Part shown: positions 1-10,982 of the stretch, in pieces
How the letters are laid out: every line of letters starts with the position of its first letter
Position numbering within the stretch: position 1 is the stretch's first letter
NCBI RefSeq assembly: GCF_000002985.6
Contig: NC_003280.10
Coordinates: 12,148,501-12,212,500, forward strand
Reading direction: 5' to 3'
DNA: 64,000 nucleotides
Source of the DNA: Caenorhabditis elegans
Lineage: Eukaryota; Nematoda; Chromadorea; Rhabditida; Rhabditidae
The notes under the pieces: generated by a model
Databases searched by the model: none
What the model saw: the letters and a program-made list of their open reading frames with translations, nothing else
What the model was told of the DNA's origin: nothing
Program-made: the position numbers and the translations under genes

Positions 1-1608
1 TTGCTCAGCTTGACGGGAGAAATAGAATCTGCAAATATGAATCTGAAGACGGAACTCTCCAGCTAGGCACTGCTCATTCCGAATCGGCGAAACGATGCTC
101 TGCCAGTGATTCGGATCAGGGCGGTGCGAAAATTGCGAAAATTACGGAAGAGTCTGTGAACAAAAATTTAAGATTTTTTTCTAAAATGGATATTTTTCAG
201 GCCACAGATCACACAACACCCGACGAAAAGCGAAGAAAATTACGAGTAATAATGAATTTTTTTGAAATTGAATTGCAAGCGCGCTCCGTCGCTAAAGCGG
301 CTAATTTATAATAATTTTCACCAATTTTTTACATAATTTTCAATGTTAAAATCACGGATTTCTGGCTTCCCTCATAAATTGAAATGGAAGAATTTGCCGA
401 ACTAGGCCATTTTGGCTCGGCCATATCTGGGGTAGATTTACGGCGCGTTGCGTGTCGCGTCGCGGCTCGATTTTAGTTGTAAAATTAAATGTATTTGTCC
501 GTGTGGAGTACACGACACTTTCCCACGCGTTGTCCGGCGAGCCATTGTCAATGGAGCGCGAAAAATTCAATGAGGAAGGTCAGAACCCCGTGTATGGTTG
601 AGCAAAAATCACTAAAAACAATTAAAAATATCCGAAAAAAAATTGAAATTCCCCGATCTAAAATTTTTTCAAATTTTTTTTTCAGATCACAGATCGCACA
701 ATTACAGAAATTATGGAACAATGATGAATATGTTGGGTCTCGCCACGAAATTCCGTCGAAGGGACCAGAATTCAAATTCGAGCATAAGCGTGACAATGAC
801 TTGGAGAATCCTGATTTGTTCTTCAGAAAACCGAAATCTGAAATTGATTTGGACGAGATTTGGCATGACGACGATGAAATTGAACACAGTATTTCGAGTT
901 TTCGAGGGAACACCATCAATTTTCACGACTTTCTGAAGAAATTTCGGAAATTTTTGTGCTATCTAGAGATTCCCGAGCTTGATGGGCTTAAAAGTCGGAT
1001 TAATATATCGATTGAAACAACGTCAGATGAGGTTAATCGAATAGTTATTACCGGGTCTCGACACGACAAGTTTTTGTTAGATTCAAACTGGTATGCGCCT
1101 TTAAGGAGTACTGTAGTTTCAAACTATTGCATAAATGTATACTTTTTTTCACGATTTGTTAAAAATTATGTGAAAAAAATTACAGTACTCTTACTCTTTA
1201 AAGGCGCACACCTTTTCCCATTTAACAAAAATTTGTCGTGTCGAGACCAGTCTGGGTATTCAAAAAAAAAAATATTCAGATTCTCGAATTCGCCGATCTT
1301 CATAAAACGTTCGAAACATTCTTCTTCGGGATTAATCGAAAAATTCGATCTACCGCCGCGGCTAATTCTATGCCGCTCAATGTATTCCTCATCAAATTCA
1401 AATGCTTCCTTCTTGGATTGGGTTCTCCCCAGATTTTGGATTTTCAGCACATGGTTCAGGCTGAGATTGATGATCCGACAGTCGTGAATAAGGTTTTTTA
1501 AAAAATTTTATAGAAAAAACATGACAAAAAACTTTAAATTTGCAGATTCTTCATCTCAACGACATCTGCCAAGCTGTAAGCTTCCTGTTCTCCATTATTG
1601 CACACTGA
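1..1608 (+). CDS. SPK-family gene 1, 3' part (5' end outside window)
   Basis: Partial gene. Proposed exons: 1 to about 166, 201-245, 686-1031, 1280-1492 and 1546-1608 (TGA). The first exon reads as the end of an SPK domain (LDGRNRICKYESEDGTLQL). The 686-1031 exon is an acidic linker (WHDDDEIEH) running into the first half of the conserved C-terminal domain (HDFLKKFRKFLCYLEIPEL). The 1280-1492 exon gives ETFFFGINRKIRS and the second half (VFLIKFKCFLLG), and the last exon encodes ILHLNDICQAVSFLFSIIAH. The two small joins near 166/201 and 245/686 are the least certain; phase works if the donors are GTCTGT and GTAATA. Introns carry a dispersed repeat (351-600) and a palindrome (1053-1250). Function is unknown. 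By family it is a nematode SPK-domain protein, probably nuclear (inference). Confidence 0.7.
351..600 (+). repeat. Dispersed repeat, copy 1 of 3
   Basis: About 250 bp starting near CGGATTTCTGGCTTCCCTC, with a GC-rich core (TACGGCGCGTTGCGTGTCGC) and an end near TCAATGAGGAAGG. Near-identical copies lie at 20336-20570 (opposite orientation) and 27645-27870. The element sits in an intron of gene 1. I could not assign it to a named family. Confidence 0.8.
1053..1250. repeat. Palindromic element, GTCTCGACACGACA family
   Basis: The left arm starts GGTCTCGACACGACAAG and contains GCGCCTTTAAGGAGTACTGTAG. The right arm is its inverted copy (TACAGTACTC, CTCTTTAAAGGCGCACACC, TGTCGTGTCGAGACC). It is a MITE-like foldback in an intron of gene 1. 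Relatives lie at 14366-14448 (one arm only), 19589-19802, 19889-20104 and 33790-33914. Confidence 0.85.
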
Positions 1609-2417
1609 TGCACATTTTTTTCCTTTTTGAATAATTGTTTTTTATTTGATTGCTTTTTGAATTTTTCGAATTATAAACTGTTTTTTTTAAATTAAATTAT
1701 TTTGAAAATCGTTTAATTGTTTTTTGTTGATTTTTTGATGTTTTGCTTTGGAAAATTTGCGTTTTCAATCGCTAAATTATTTTCTCCACTCTTGCATGCC
1801 TTTTTTCACGATTTTTTTTTTCATCACAAAAAATAATTGCCTTTTTAATTAGTCGAAAAGCTAAAAAAACTGAGAAAACGATACCGCGGTTTTCTCCAAA
1901 ATGGTGCAATATTGCGTCATGGTGTGCATTGCGGACCAAGCATAGCAGCTTACGCGCAAATTGATTTTCGAATTTTGAATCTTTTTATTTTAGGAATTTT
2001 TAGGATTTCCAGCTTCTAAAGCGCATTTTTAATAAAATCTCTATGTTTTTGTCTTCCAAAATTAAGATTTTCCGGTTTTTTAATTTTTTTGCCCGAAAAA
2101 TGCCGAAAACCGGGTGCTAGGTCGTCATTTCCTGAAGTGAAAATCTCGTGTTCCTAAAATTTTTATTTTTCGAGTTATCTGTGATTTTGCGTTGATTTCC
2201 CTGATAATACTTTAAGCTTAACTCAAACAATAACTGATAATTGATTTATTAATTAAATAATCTTAATTTTTAATTAATAAAATAATTTTCGTTGAAAGTA
2301 TCGAAATTATGATTAATAATCCACGTTTCTGTTTCATTCGCGAATATGTCTTCTCTAATTTCTCCTAATATTTATATATTCTAATTTTCAGGTCGATTTC
2401 GACTTTCCATCTGCACA
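1609..2417. other. Intergenic spacer, gene 1 to gene 2
   Basis: AT-rich DNA with no coding signal that I can support. The only feature near the next gene is an acceptor-like TTTTCAG at 2386-2392, about 25 bases before the gene 2 ATG, consistent with a trans-splice site. Confidence 0.6.
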
Positions 2418-3168
2418 ATGGTCCTCAAAGAGGCGGAATCGAAAAGATTGATGAAATTTTTAGTCAATCTGACAAAAGGTGCCGTCAAGCCGCTGGTGGC
2501 GACGACAGTATTCAGAAAATTCGCTAAGCTCAAAGGTTCAGAGCTTGGTGCAACGGCTTACGCTAATAGGTGAGAAATGTCTGCTGGACTTACGTCTCCA
2601 AAATTATTCATTTAGATTTGAAAATAATCTGGTCCCGATCATGGATCAAATGGACAACTACAGTATCGGGTCACGGATTCGAGTGATGTTCGCCTTGTCG
2701 GCAACAGTGTCGAATGATTTTTTAGAACTGTAAGGAGAGATTTAACCTTCAGATTTACGAATTTAGTTTTCAGAATCGAAACGACGGGAACTGTTCAAGT
2801 GGATGAGTTCGGAAGAATTTCCAAGTATACTTCGAATGAAGGAAAACTTTCGTTGGAAGGAATCTACTGTAAATCTTCCAAAGCAGCACAAAAACGCCCA
2901 ACGAACGCCAAACTTTCCGCTGATCTCTCGAATCATTGATATTCGTACAGTTCTCGGTGCATTCTTCTTCGGAGTTAGCCGAAAAATCAAATCAACTGGA
3001 TCGAATAATTCTACAATGAAGGCCAAAGATTTCCTGGTCACGTTCAAGTACTTCCTTCTCGGATTGGATTTTTCCGAGCTTCTGGAGCTCAGCACAGTGT
3101 TCAAGAGAAAATTGACGAGTCAGATATTGCAGAGAAGGTTTATCGAAATTGTGAAAAATGCATTTTAA
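2418..3168 (+). CDS. SPK-family gene 2, single SPK module with damaged C-terminal half
   Basis: Exons 2418-2569 and 2616-2729 (114 nt) and one from 2774 form one complete SPK module (KFLVNLTKGAVKPLV, YSIGSRIRVMFALSA, GTVQVDEFGRISKYTSNEG). The third exon reads to TGA at 2937-2939, giving a 143-residue SPK-only protein. The C-terminal domain follows at once but in another frame. A possible intron at 2869-2950 (GTAAAT to GTACAG, phase 1) would restore the frame and give about 192 residues ending at 3168. From about 2933 the sequence is almost identical to gene 3. Both share a one-base loss near 3090 relative to other paralogues, so the family's usual last exon (3188-3250, ILMYSDIRHALQNLLSTISQ) is out of frame. 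It may be a decaying copy. Confidence 0.6.
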
Positions 3169-3467
3169 TAATAAGATTATTTTCCAGATTCTCATGTACA
3201 GCGACATCCGCCATGCTCTCCAAAACCTACTCTCCACAATTTCTCAATAACTCGAAAATTTCTCATTGTTTTTTTTTTGCAAAACTTCCCAATTTGTTAT
3301 ATTTTTCTGTTATTTTTTCGCTCATAATTGTTATTGCCCCATTTTTTGTTCTGCAAGAAAGTTATGAAAAGTTATGAAATTTCAATTCACAAAATACTTT
3401 TTACCAAATTTCTCCCAACTTTGAAATATTCTCATATTCAGGTTAATTTCTACATTGGAGCTGCACA

Positions 3468-5678
3468 ATGGCCTTCATCCACACAAGTTTAACAAGGCTG
3501 ATGAGATTTGCAGTCGATCAGACGAAGGATATTATTGAGCCATTGATGGTAACGAAGGTTCTCACGGAATTCAGTGAAAGTGAAAATGATGGATTATCGC
3601 ATTACGCTCATTATGCCAAGTGAGCAGATTCTTCCGGCTTCTCTTTAAAACTTTTGGTTTAGATTTCACAATTATTTAGTACCGAATATGGCGAAACTTG
3701 CGGAATACAGTATTGAGGAGCGTGTTCGAGTCATTTTTGGATTCGCTGCAGTAGTTTCCGATGATTTTCTGAAGCAGTAAGAACGTGGACTTTTTTGAAT
3801 TTCTCGAATGATTGAAATTTCCAGAATTCAAAGAGAAGGCCTTGTTCATCTCGATAAGAAAAAACGAATCTGTAAATTTACTTCGCATAATGGAAAGTGG
3901 AAGTTGGAAGGAGATCACAGTCACTCGGCGAGAATGAAAAGGCGGTGGTCAATGAGAGTCCGAGTTGTTGTCGGTCTCCCGAGCTTGATGAATTTTCTTG
4001 TTGAAAAAACGAAGGACATCATTGAGCCAATGCTGGCGAGTGCAGCGTTCAGAGAATTCAGTGAAAGCGAAGATGGAGGATTACCGGAACATGCCTATTA
4101 TAATCAGTGAGAATATTATTTCTGCTTCACTTTAAGATGTTTTGTTTAGTTTTCACAAAAATGTGGCACCGAATATGGCTAAAATTGAGGAATACAGTAT
4201 CGAGGAGCGTGTTCGAGTCATGTTTGCACTCGCAGGAAGGGTGTCTGCTGATTTTCGGGCACAGTATGAACATGTTCTTTTTTTTAATCCGGATTGTAAT
4301 TTACAAAATCAGAACAAAAGGACTTGTTGAGCTGGATGATGGAAAACGAATTTCCAAGTTTACCTCAACTGATGGAAAGCTGAAGTTGGAAGGAGATCAC
4401 AGTGATTCGGCGAGAAGGAAAAGAAGCGCGGCATTTTATCGAAAGACTGATCACCATTGTCGTAGTGCGAACGATTCAAAGCCTAGAAGAAAAAACGGAA
4501 GGTTCATTGGTCGATATAGAAAGAATTGTAATTAAACATTAGTTTTTCAGACAATCGGACTCGGAATTCTCTGACAAAAGTGGCAGTGATGAAGATGACG
4601 TGGAATCTGCAATTTCGTATGGTAATTCTCCGAAAAGAGCAAGATGTGAAAAGTATATCCTGACACGAATATTTACACAATCTATTCATTTAATTTTCAG
4701 ATCCGCTGATCCTGAAATGCATGTTTCATCCGGAAGTGACGACGATGAGGTGGAGGATGTCGGAGGGATGGACGAAGAGCCGGTGCTTCTGCCGATTGAT
4801 TCTGATGAATCTCATATCGGCCATTTGCAAAACGGTGAAGAAATGATGGTAGAAGACGACAATCAACCAATTCCTGAGGATCCTCAATACTCAGCCAATT
4901 CGAGCCACCAAGGAAGAAGAATGAGCGGACGTATTCAAGAAAAGTGAACTTATTGTGAATTTACTACTAATTTTATTTTATGCTTTTTTTCAGGCTCTCC
5001 GCTTCGATTGCTCAAGAGACTACTGATGCTGCAGTCGCAATTCCTCATGTACCGATTTTGAATCCTCCATTCGAAAGTGACGATGAGGAGGTGAAGTATA
5101 TTGGAGCAGTGAAGGGACAGCCAAAGCCGGGACCGATTGAATCCGTATTTGATCAAATCAATAATCGAGATCATTTCCAAGGAAATCAAGAATACAGAAA
5201 TCAGTCAATTTCTGAAAGAAAAGTTGATGTCCCACTATTCGTCGAACATCAACAAATCAGTCTTTCCGCGGAAAATCGAGCCACTTCAGCTGAATGGAAA
5301 TCCATATTTCTGCATGATTTCCTGAAACAGCTGACACAATTCATTTGTTTTTTCGAATGTTCGGAGCTAGCTGAGATCAAGCGAAATATCAAGGAAGTGA
5401 TGGCTGATGAGGGAAAAATTTCCTCTTTTCAAAAATTAGAAATCATTGATATTCGTACAGTTCTCGGTGCATTCTTCTTCGGAGTTAGCCGAAAAATCAA
5501 ATCAACTGGATCGAATAATTCTACAATGAAGGCCAAAGATTTCCTGGTCACGTTCAAGTACTTCCTTCTCGGATTGGATTTTTCCGAGCTTCTGGAGCTC
5601 AGCACAGTGTTCAAGAGAAAATTGACGAGTCAGATATTGCAGAGAAGGTTTATCGAATTTGTGAAAAATGCATTTTAA
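3468..5678 (+). CDS. SPK-family gene 3, two SPK modules
   Basis: Exons 3468-3619, 3663-3776, 3825-4106, 4150-4263, 4313-4501, 4551-4652, 4701-4943 and 4994-5678 join in phase to about 626 residues. SPK module 1 spans the first exons and ends at KLEGDHSHSARMKRR; module 2 starts in the same exon (SLMNFLVEKTKDIIEPM). A Ser/Asp-rich linker with SPKRAR follows, then the C-terminal domain (HDFLKQLTQFICFFE, LGAFFFGVSRKIKS). The middle exon of each module is exactly 114 nt. The acceptor used elsewhere (TTTACAG) is TTTACAA here, and the next AG (4311-4312) keeps frame with two residues lost. A one-base loss near 5603, shared with gene 2, makes the protein end at TAA 5678 instead of using the usual last exon (5698-5760). 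The intron between the halves of the C-terminal domain is absent. Nuclear location is inferred only from basic patches. Confidence 0.75.
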
Positions 5679-6011
5679 GAATATAATTATTTTCCAGGTT
5701 CTCATGTACAGCGACATCCGCCAAGCTCTCCAAAACCTACTCTCCACAATTTCTAAATAACTCGAATAGTTCTCATTGTTTTTTACTGCAAAATTTCTCC
5801 ATTTTCTACGTTTTTCTGTTATTGTCTCGTTCATAATTGTTATTTATTCTCTCCCTTTTTTGTTCAAGTTATGAAAGAATTTTCGTTTAAAGTCTCAAAA
5901 TGCTTATTGATTATCTGTGTGTATTTTTCACTCACGAATACTTTTTGGCAAAATTCTCCCAACTTTGAAATATTCTCATATTCAGGTTAATTTCTACATT
6001 GGAGCTGCACA

Positions 6012-8072
6012 ATGGCCTTCATCCACACAAGTTTAACAAGGCTGATGAGATTTGCAGTCGATCAGACGAAGGATATTATTGAGCCATTGGTGGTAGCGAA
6101 GGTTCTCACAGAATTCAGTGAAAGTGAAAATGATGGATTATCGTGTAACGTCTATTATAATCGGTGAGCACATTCTTCCTGCTTTTCTTTAAGATTTTTC
6201 GTTCAGATTTCACGAATATCTGGCGCCGATTATGGCAAAACTTGAGGAATATAGGATCGAGGAGCGAGTTCTAGTCATGTTTGGATTCGCTGCAGAAGTT
6301 TCCAATGATTTTCGGACACAGTATGGACTTGCACTTTTTTTTTTGAAAATTCCGATATTTGCTTTACAGAATCAGAACAATAGGAGATGTTGAGTTGGAT
6401 GACGGAAAACGAATTTGCAAATTTACATCGTATGATGGAAAGTTGAAATTGCAAGGAGATCACAATATTTCTGCAAGACCTAAAAAGCAGTGGCCAATTA
6501 GAGTCACTCCTGCCGAACTTACTGGATTTATGAATTATCTCGTTGAAAAGACAAAGGATACCATTGAGCCTGTGGTTGCAACAAAATTATTCAGAGAATT
6601 TAGTGAGCTTGAAGGAGAAGGACGAACGGACGGAGTCTATTATAAACGGTGAGAAGAGCATTCCTTCTTCTTTTTAAGACTTTTGATTTAGATTTTACAA
6701 TCAACTAGCACCGAATATGGCAAAACTTGTGGATTACAGTATTGAGGAACGTCTTCGCGTCATGTTTGGATTCGCTGCGGAAGTTTTCGATGATTTTCTG
6801 GCACAGTATGATCAAGCGCTCTTTTTTGAAAATTCCCAACTTTAATTTCCAGAATCAGAACACTGGGAGATGTTGAGCTCGATGAAGGAAAACGAATTTC
6901 CAAGTTTACCTCAACTGATGGAAAGCTGAATTTGGAAGGAGATCACAGTCATGCGGCGAGAATGAAGAGAAAATGGGCAGCATATCGAAATGCTTATCGC
7001 GGTCGTCGTAGTGCGAAAGATTCAAGGGATACTAGAAGAAAAAGCGGAAGGTTCTTTGTTTGATTTAGAAATAATTGCTATTTAAACATTTATTAAACAT
7101 TTGGTTTTCAGGAAGTCGGATTCGGAATCCTCTGACAAAAGTGACAGTGACGAGTATTCCACATCTCCGAAAAGAGCACGAGCATCTGAAAGTGACGATG
7201 ATGAGTATATTGGAGCAGTGAACGAAGATCCAGAACATAGACACTTTGATGATTTCCATATCGATCATTCGCAAAACTATGAAGAAACAATGGTAGATGA
7301 CGACAATCAACCAATTCCTGAGGATCCTCCATACGAAAGTGACGAGGTGGAAGGCCAGCCAAAACCTGAACCGATTGATTTCGAATTTGATCAAACCAAT
7401 AATAGAGATGTATCACACAGTTTGAATATTAATAATTTGCGAGAAAATGGAGAAGTCAGCAACAATCCGTCAATTTCTGAAATAAAAGTTGATTTTCCAT
7501 TCTTCGAACGTCAGCAATTCAGTGTACCCACGAATAATGGAGCCACTTCAGCTGAATCAAGAGCTATTTATATGCATGATTTCCTGAAAGAAGTGATCGA
7601 ATTCATTTGCTTTCTCGAAAGGACAGAGCTCATTGAGATCAAGAAACAAATCAAAAAATCGATTGGAACGGATGATGATAAGGTAAATAGACATTTCTCA
7701 TTAAAGAACGAAATTTTGAATATCGATTTTCGATTTTCAGAACCTGCAAATCACTGATATTCGTAAAATGCTGGAGTCATTCTTCTTCGGGATCAGCAGA
7801 AAAATCAGATCAGTTTCTTCCTATAACTCGACTTCTTCTGATATGTTGGCGAAGGATTTCCTGCTTAAATTCAAGTTATTTCTTCTCGGATTGGACAATT
7901 CAGAGCTTATAGAGCTTCAGCGGAAGGTTCAAGCCGAAATGGATGAGCCGAAATTGGCACAGAAGGTTTTTCGAATCCGTTTAATAAATATGGTTAAAAA
8001 TGTTTGCAGATTCTTCTGGACAGCGACGTTCGTCAATCTCTCCAAAACCTGCTCTTCAACATTTCTCACTGA
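6012..8072 (+). CDS. SPK-family gene 4, two SPK modules, intact
   Basis: Exons 6012-6163, 6207-6320, 6370-6648, 6692-6805, 6853-7050, 7112-7682, 7741-7965 and 8010-8072 (TGA) join without a stop to about 571 residues. This is the cleanest reference for the array. Two SPK modules occupy roughly residues 1-160 and 165-270, each ending in the signature G-(D/T)-V-E-L-D-x-x-x-R-I-x-K-F-T-S-x-DG-K-L. The linker holds SPKRARASESDDDEYIGAV and GQPKPEPIDFEFDQ. The C-terminal domain has HDFLKEVIEFICFLERTEL, then MLESFFFGISRKIRS, KDFLLKFKLFLLGLDNSEL and ILLDSDVRQSLQNLLFNIS. The start follows an acceptor-like CATATTCAG with the leader CTGCACAATGG shared with genes 3 and 5. Biochemical role is unknown. Confidence 0.85.
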
Positions 8073-8439
8073 ACTTTTTTATTTTCTTTTTGTTATATCT
8101 GTCCATTTTCTCCCTTTGTTCCATTGTTCTGTTGTTTTTTCGTTGATAATTGTAATTTCCACAATTTCCTGTAGAAAAATATCGTTGATTTGCAATTTTA
8201 TTTGCTCTTGAAATTTCCCTGTGTTGCATTGTTCTGATACGTTTTTGTTAGTAATTTATTTATTTTTTTTATCGGTTTTTTGTTCTTTTTTTTTCGAAGA
8301 AATTTTTTGTTTAAAGTATCGAAATACTAATTAATTAATAATTCACGTGTTGATTTCATTCACGAATACTTCCTTTCTAATTTCTCCCAATATTTAAATA
8401 TTCTCATATTCAGGTTAATTTCTACTTTGGAGCTGCACA
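8073..8439. other. Intergenic spacer, gene 4 to gene 5
   Basis: AT-rich spacer. The last 60 bases (TATTCTCATATTCAGGTTAA and following) are nearly identical to the sequence upstream of genes 3 and 4, so the putative trans-splice acceptor and leader were duplicated together with the coding exons. Confidence 0.65.
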
Positions 8440-10703
8440 ATGGCCCTCATCCACACAAGTTTAACAAGGCTGATGAGATTTGCAGTCGATCAGACGAAGG
8501 ATATTATTGAGCCATTGGTGGTAGCGAAGGTTCTCACGGAATTCAGTGAAAGTGAAAATGATGGATTATCGCATTACGCTCATTATGCCAAGTGAGCAGA
8601 TTCTTCCGGCTTCTCTTTAAAACTTTTGGTTTAGATTTCACAATTATTTAGTACCGAATATGGCGAAACTTGCGGAATACAGTATTGAGGAGCGTGTTCG
8701 AGTCATTTTTGGATTCGCTGCAGTAGTTTCCGATGATTTTCTGAAGCAGTAAGAACGTGGACTTTTTTGAATTTCTCGAATGATTGAAATTTCCAGAATT
8801 CAAAGAGAAGGCCTTGTTCAGCTCGATGAGAAAAATCGAATTTGCAAATTTACTTCTCATGATAAAAGTGGAAGTTGGAAGGAGATCACAGTCCCTCGGC
8901 GAGGATCAAAAGGCAGTGGTCAATGAGAGTCCCGAGCTTGATGAATTTGATGAATTTTCTTGTTGAAAAAACGAAGGACATCATTGAGCCAATGCTGGCG
9001 AGTGCAGCGTTCAGAGAATTCAGTGAAAGCGAAGATGGAGGATTACCGGAACATGCCTATTATAATCAGTGAGAATATTATTTCTGCTTCACTTTAAGAT
9101 GTTTTGTTTAGTTTTCACAAAAATGTGGCACCGAGTATGGCTAAACTGGAGAACTACAGCATCGAAGAACGTGTTCGTGTCATGTTTGGATTTGCTGGCG
9201 AAGTCACCGATGATTTTCTGAAAGAGTATGAACTTGTTCTTTTTTGAAAATTCGAATATTTGCTTTACAGAATCAGAACAATAGGAGATGTTAAGCTGGA
9301 TGAGATGAACCGAATTTCCAAGTTTACCTCAACTGATGGAAAGCTGAATTTGGAAGGAGATATTAGTCATTCGGCGAGAAGGAAAAGAAGCGCGGCATTT
9401 TATCGAAAGATAGACCACCAATGTAGTAGTACGAATGATTCGAAGTCTACAAGAAATAGCGGAAGGTTCATTGTTCGATATAGGAAGAATGGTTATTAAA
9501 CGTTGGTTTTTCAGAAAGTCCGACTCGAAATCCTCTGACAAAAGTGGCAGTGACGAGGATGGCGTGGAATCTCCGAAAAAAGCGAGAAGTGAAAAGTATA
9601 TCCTGACACGAATATTCACACAGTCTATTCATTTAATTTTCAGATCTGCTGATCCTGCAATGCATGCTTCATCCGGAAGTGACGACGATGAGGTGGAGGA
9701 TGTCGGAGCGGTGGACGAAGAGCCGGTGCTTCTGCCGATTGATGTCGAACGTGATGAAATCGATAGTCAAGATGTGGCAGATAATTCGAGTATTGATCAT
9801 TCACCGGCACGAGTATCTGAAAGTGACGATGAAGAGTATATTAGAGATGTGAACGAAGAATTTGATGAATTTCACAACAGAGATGTATCACATCACAACT
9901 TGCATATCGATCATTTGCAAGCCTACAATCAACCATTTCCTGAGGATCATTCAAACGAAAGTGACAATGAGGTGGTGTATATTGGAGCAGTGGAGGGACA
10001 GCCGAAGCCTGAACCGATTGATTTTGATTTTTATCAAATCTATAATAGAGATGTATCGCATAGTTTGAATATCAATAATTTGCGAGAAAATGGAGAAGTC
10101 AGCGGCAATTCGTCAATTTCTGAAATAAAAGCTGATGTTCCATTCTTCGAACGGTCTACCAGCGAATAATGAAGACATTTCAGCTGAATCAAAGATCATA
10201 AGTTTGCATGACTTCCTGAAATCCCTGATCCAATTCATTTGTTTTCTCGAAAGTTCGGAGCTCACTGAGATCAAGCAGCAAATCAAGGAATCGATTAGAA
10301 CTGAAGAAGATGAGGTTTACAGTTTAAAAAATACTGATAAAAATAAAAATACTGTAATCTATATTTTCAGAACTTGCAAATCACTGATCTTCGTACAGTC
10401 CTCGATGCATTCTTCTTCGGAATCAGTCGAAAAACTAGAGTAGCCGCGGCAATTCCCCCAGCTATGAAGATGAAGGATTTCCTGGTCAAATTCAAGTTAT
10501 TTCTTCTCGGATTGGATTCCTCCGAGCTTCTAGAGCTTCAGCAGAAGGTTCAAGAAAATATTGATGAGCAAAGGAATTGGCAGAGAAGGTTTTTAGAAGT
10601 CGTCAGAAATTAATTATATTAACAATAAAAATTGCAGGTTCTTCCGATCAGCGACGTTCGTCAATCTCTCCAAAACCTGCTCTCCACAATTTCTCAATAT
10701 TAA
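8440..10703 (+). pseudogene. SPK-family gene 5, two SPK modules with three frameshifts
   Basis: Family exons are recognisable at 8440-8591, 8635-8748, 8797-9068, 9112-9225, 9271-9465, 9515-9595, 9644-10314, 10371-10595 and 10638-10703. Three lesions break the frame relative to paralogues. One base is lost near 8865, leading to TGA at 8924-8926. A change near 10150 leads to TAA at 10167-10169. One base is lost near 10570 (GAGCAAAGG against GAGCAAACGG in gene 6), so the reading runs to TAA at 10611-10613. Splice sites remain good. The 5' half resembles gene 3 almost base for base, and the 3' end (10190-10703) resembles gene 6. I read it as a recent mosaic copy and probable pseudogene. A shorter product from the intact 9644-10169 stretch cannot be excluded. 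Confidence 0.75.
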
Positions 10704-10982
10704 ATTATTTAAATTTTGTTTTGTTTTTGTTGAATTTTTTGTTGCAAAATAGGTTTTTCACCTTGTTTTGTTGTCTTTTTTGTTTCAATAGTATTTAATT
10801 TTCATTACCATTACTTTAACGCTCTTCATTTTTTTTTAAAGTTTAATTTTACTTTATGTAATACTTAATTTACTGAAAAGTTCAAAAAATAGTTGTTGAA
10901 AATACGTTTATTTCGTTTACGAATACTTCTTGTCTTATTTTTTTATTTTTTTAAAACATTTTTGTATACAGGTTGATGCACA

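Noticed and set aside
489..1487. A single 332-codon gene starting at 489
   Set aside because: It runs through a dispersed repeat and a palindromic intron. Only 686-1031 and part of 1280-1492 match the family, and paralogues show introns there.
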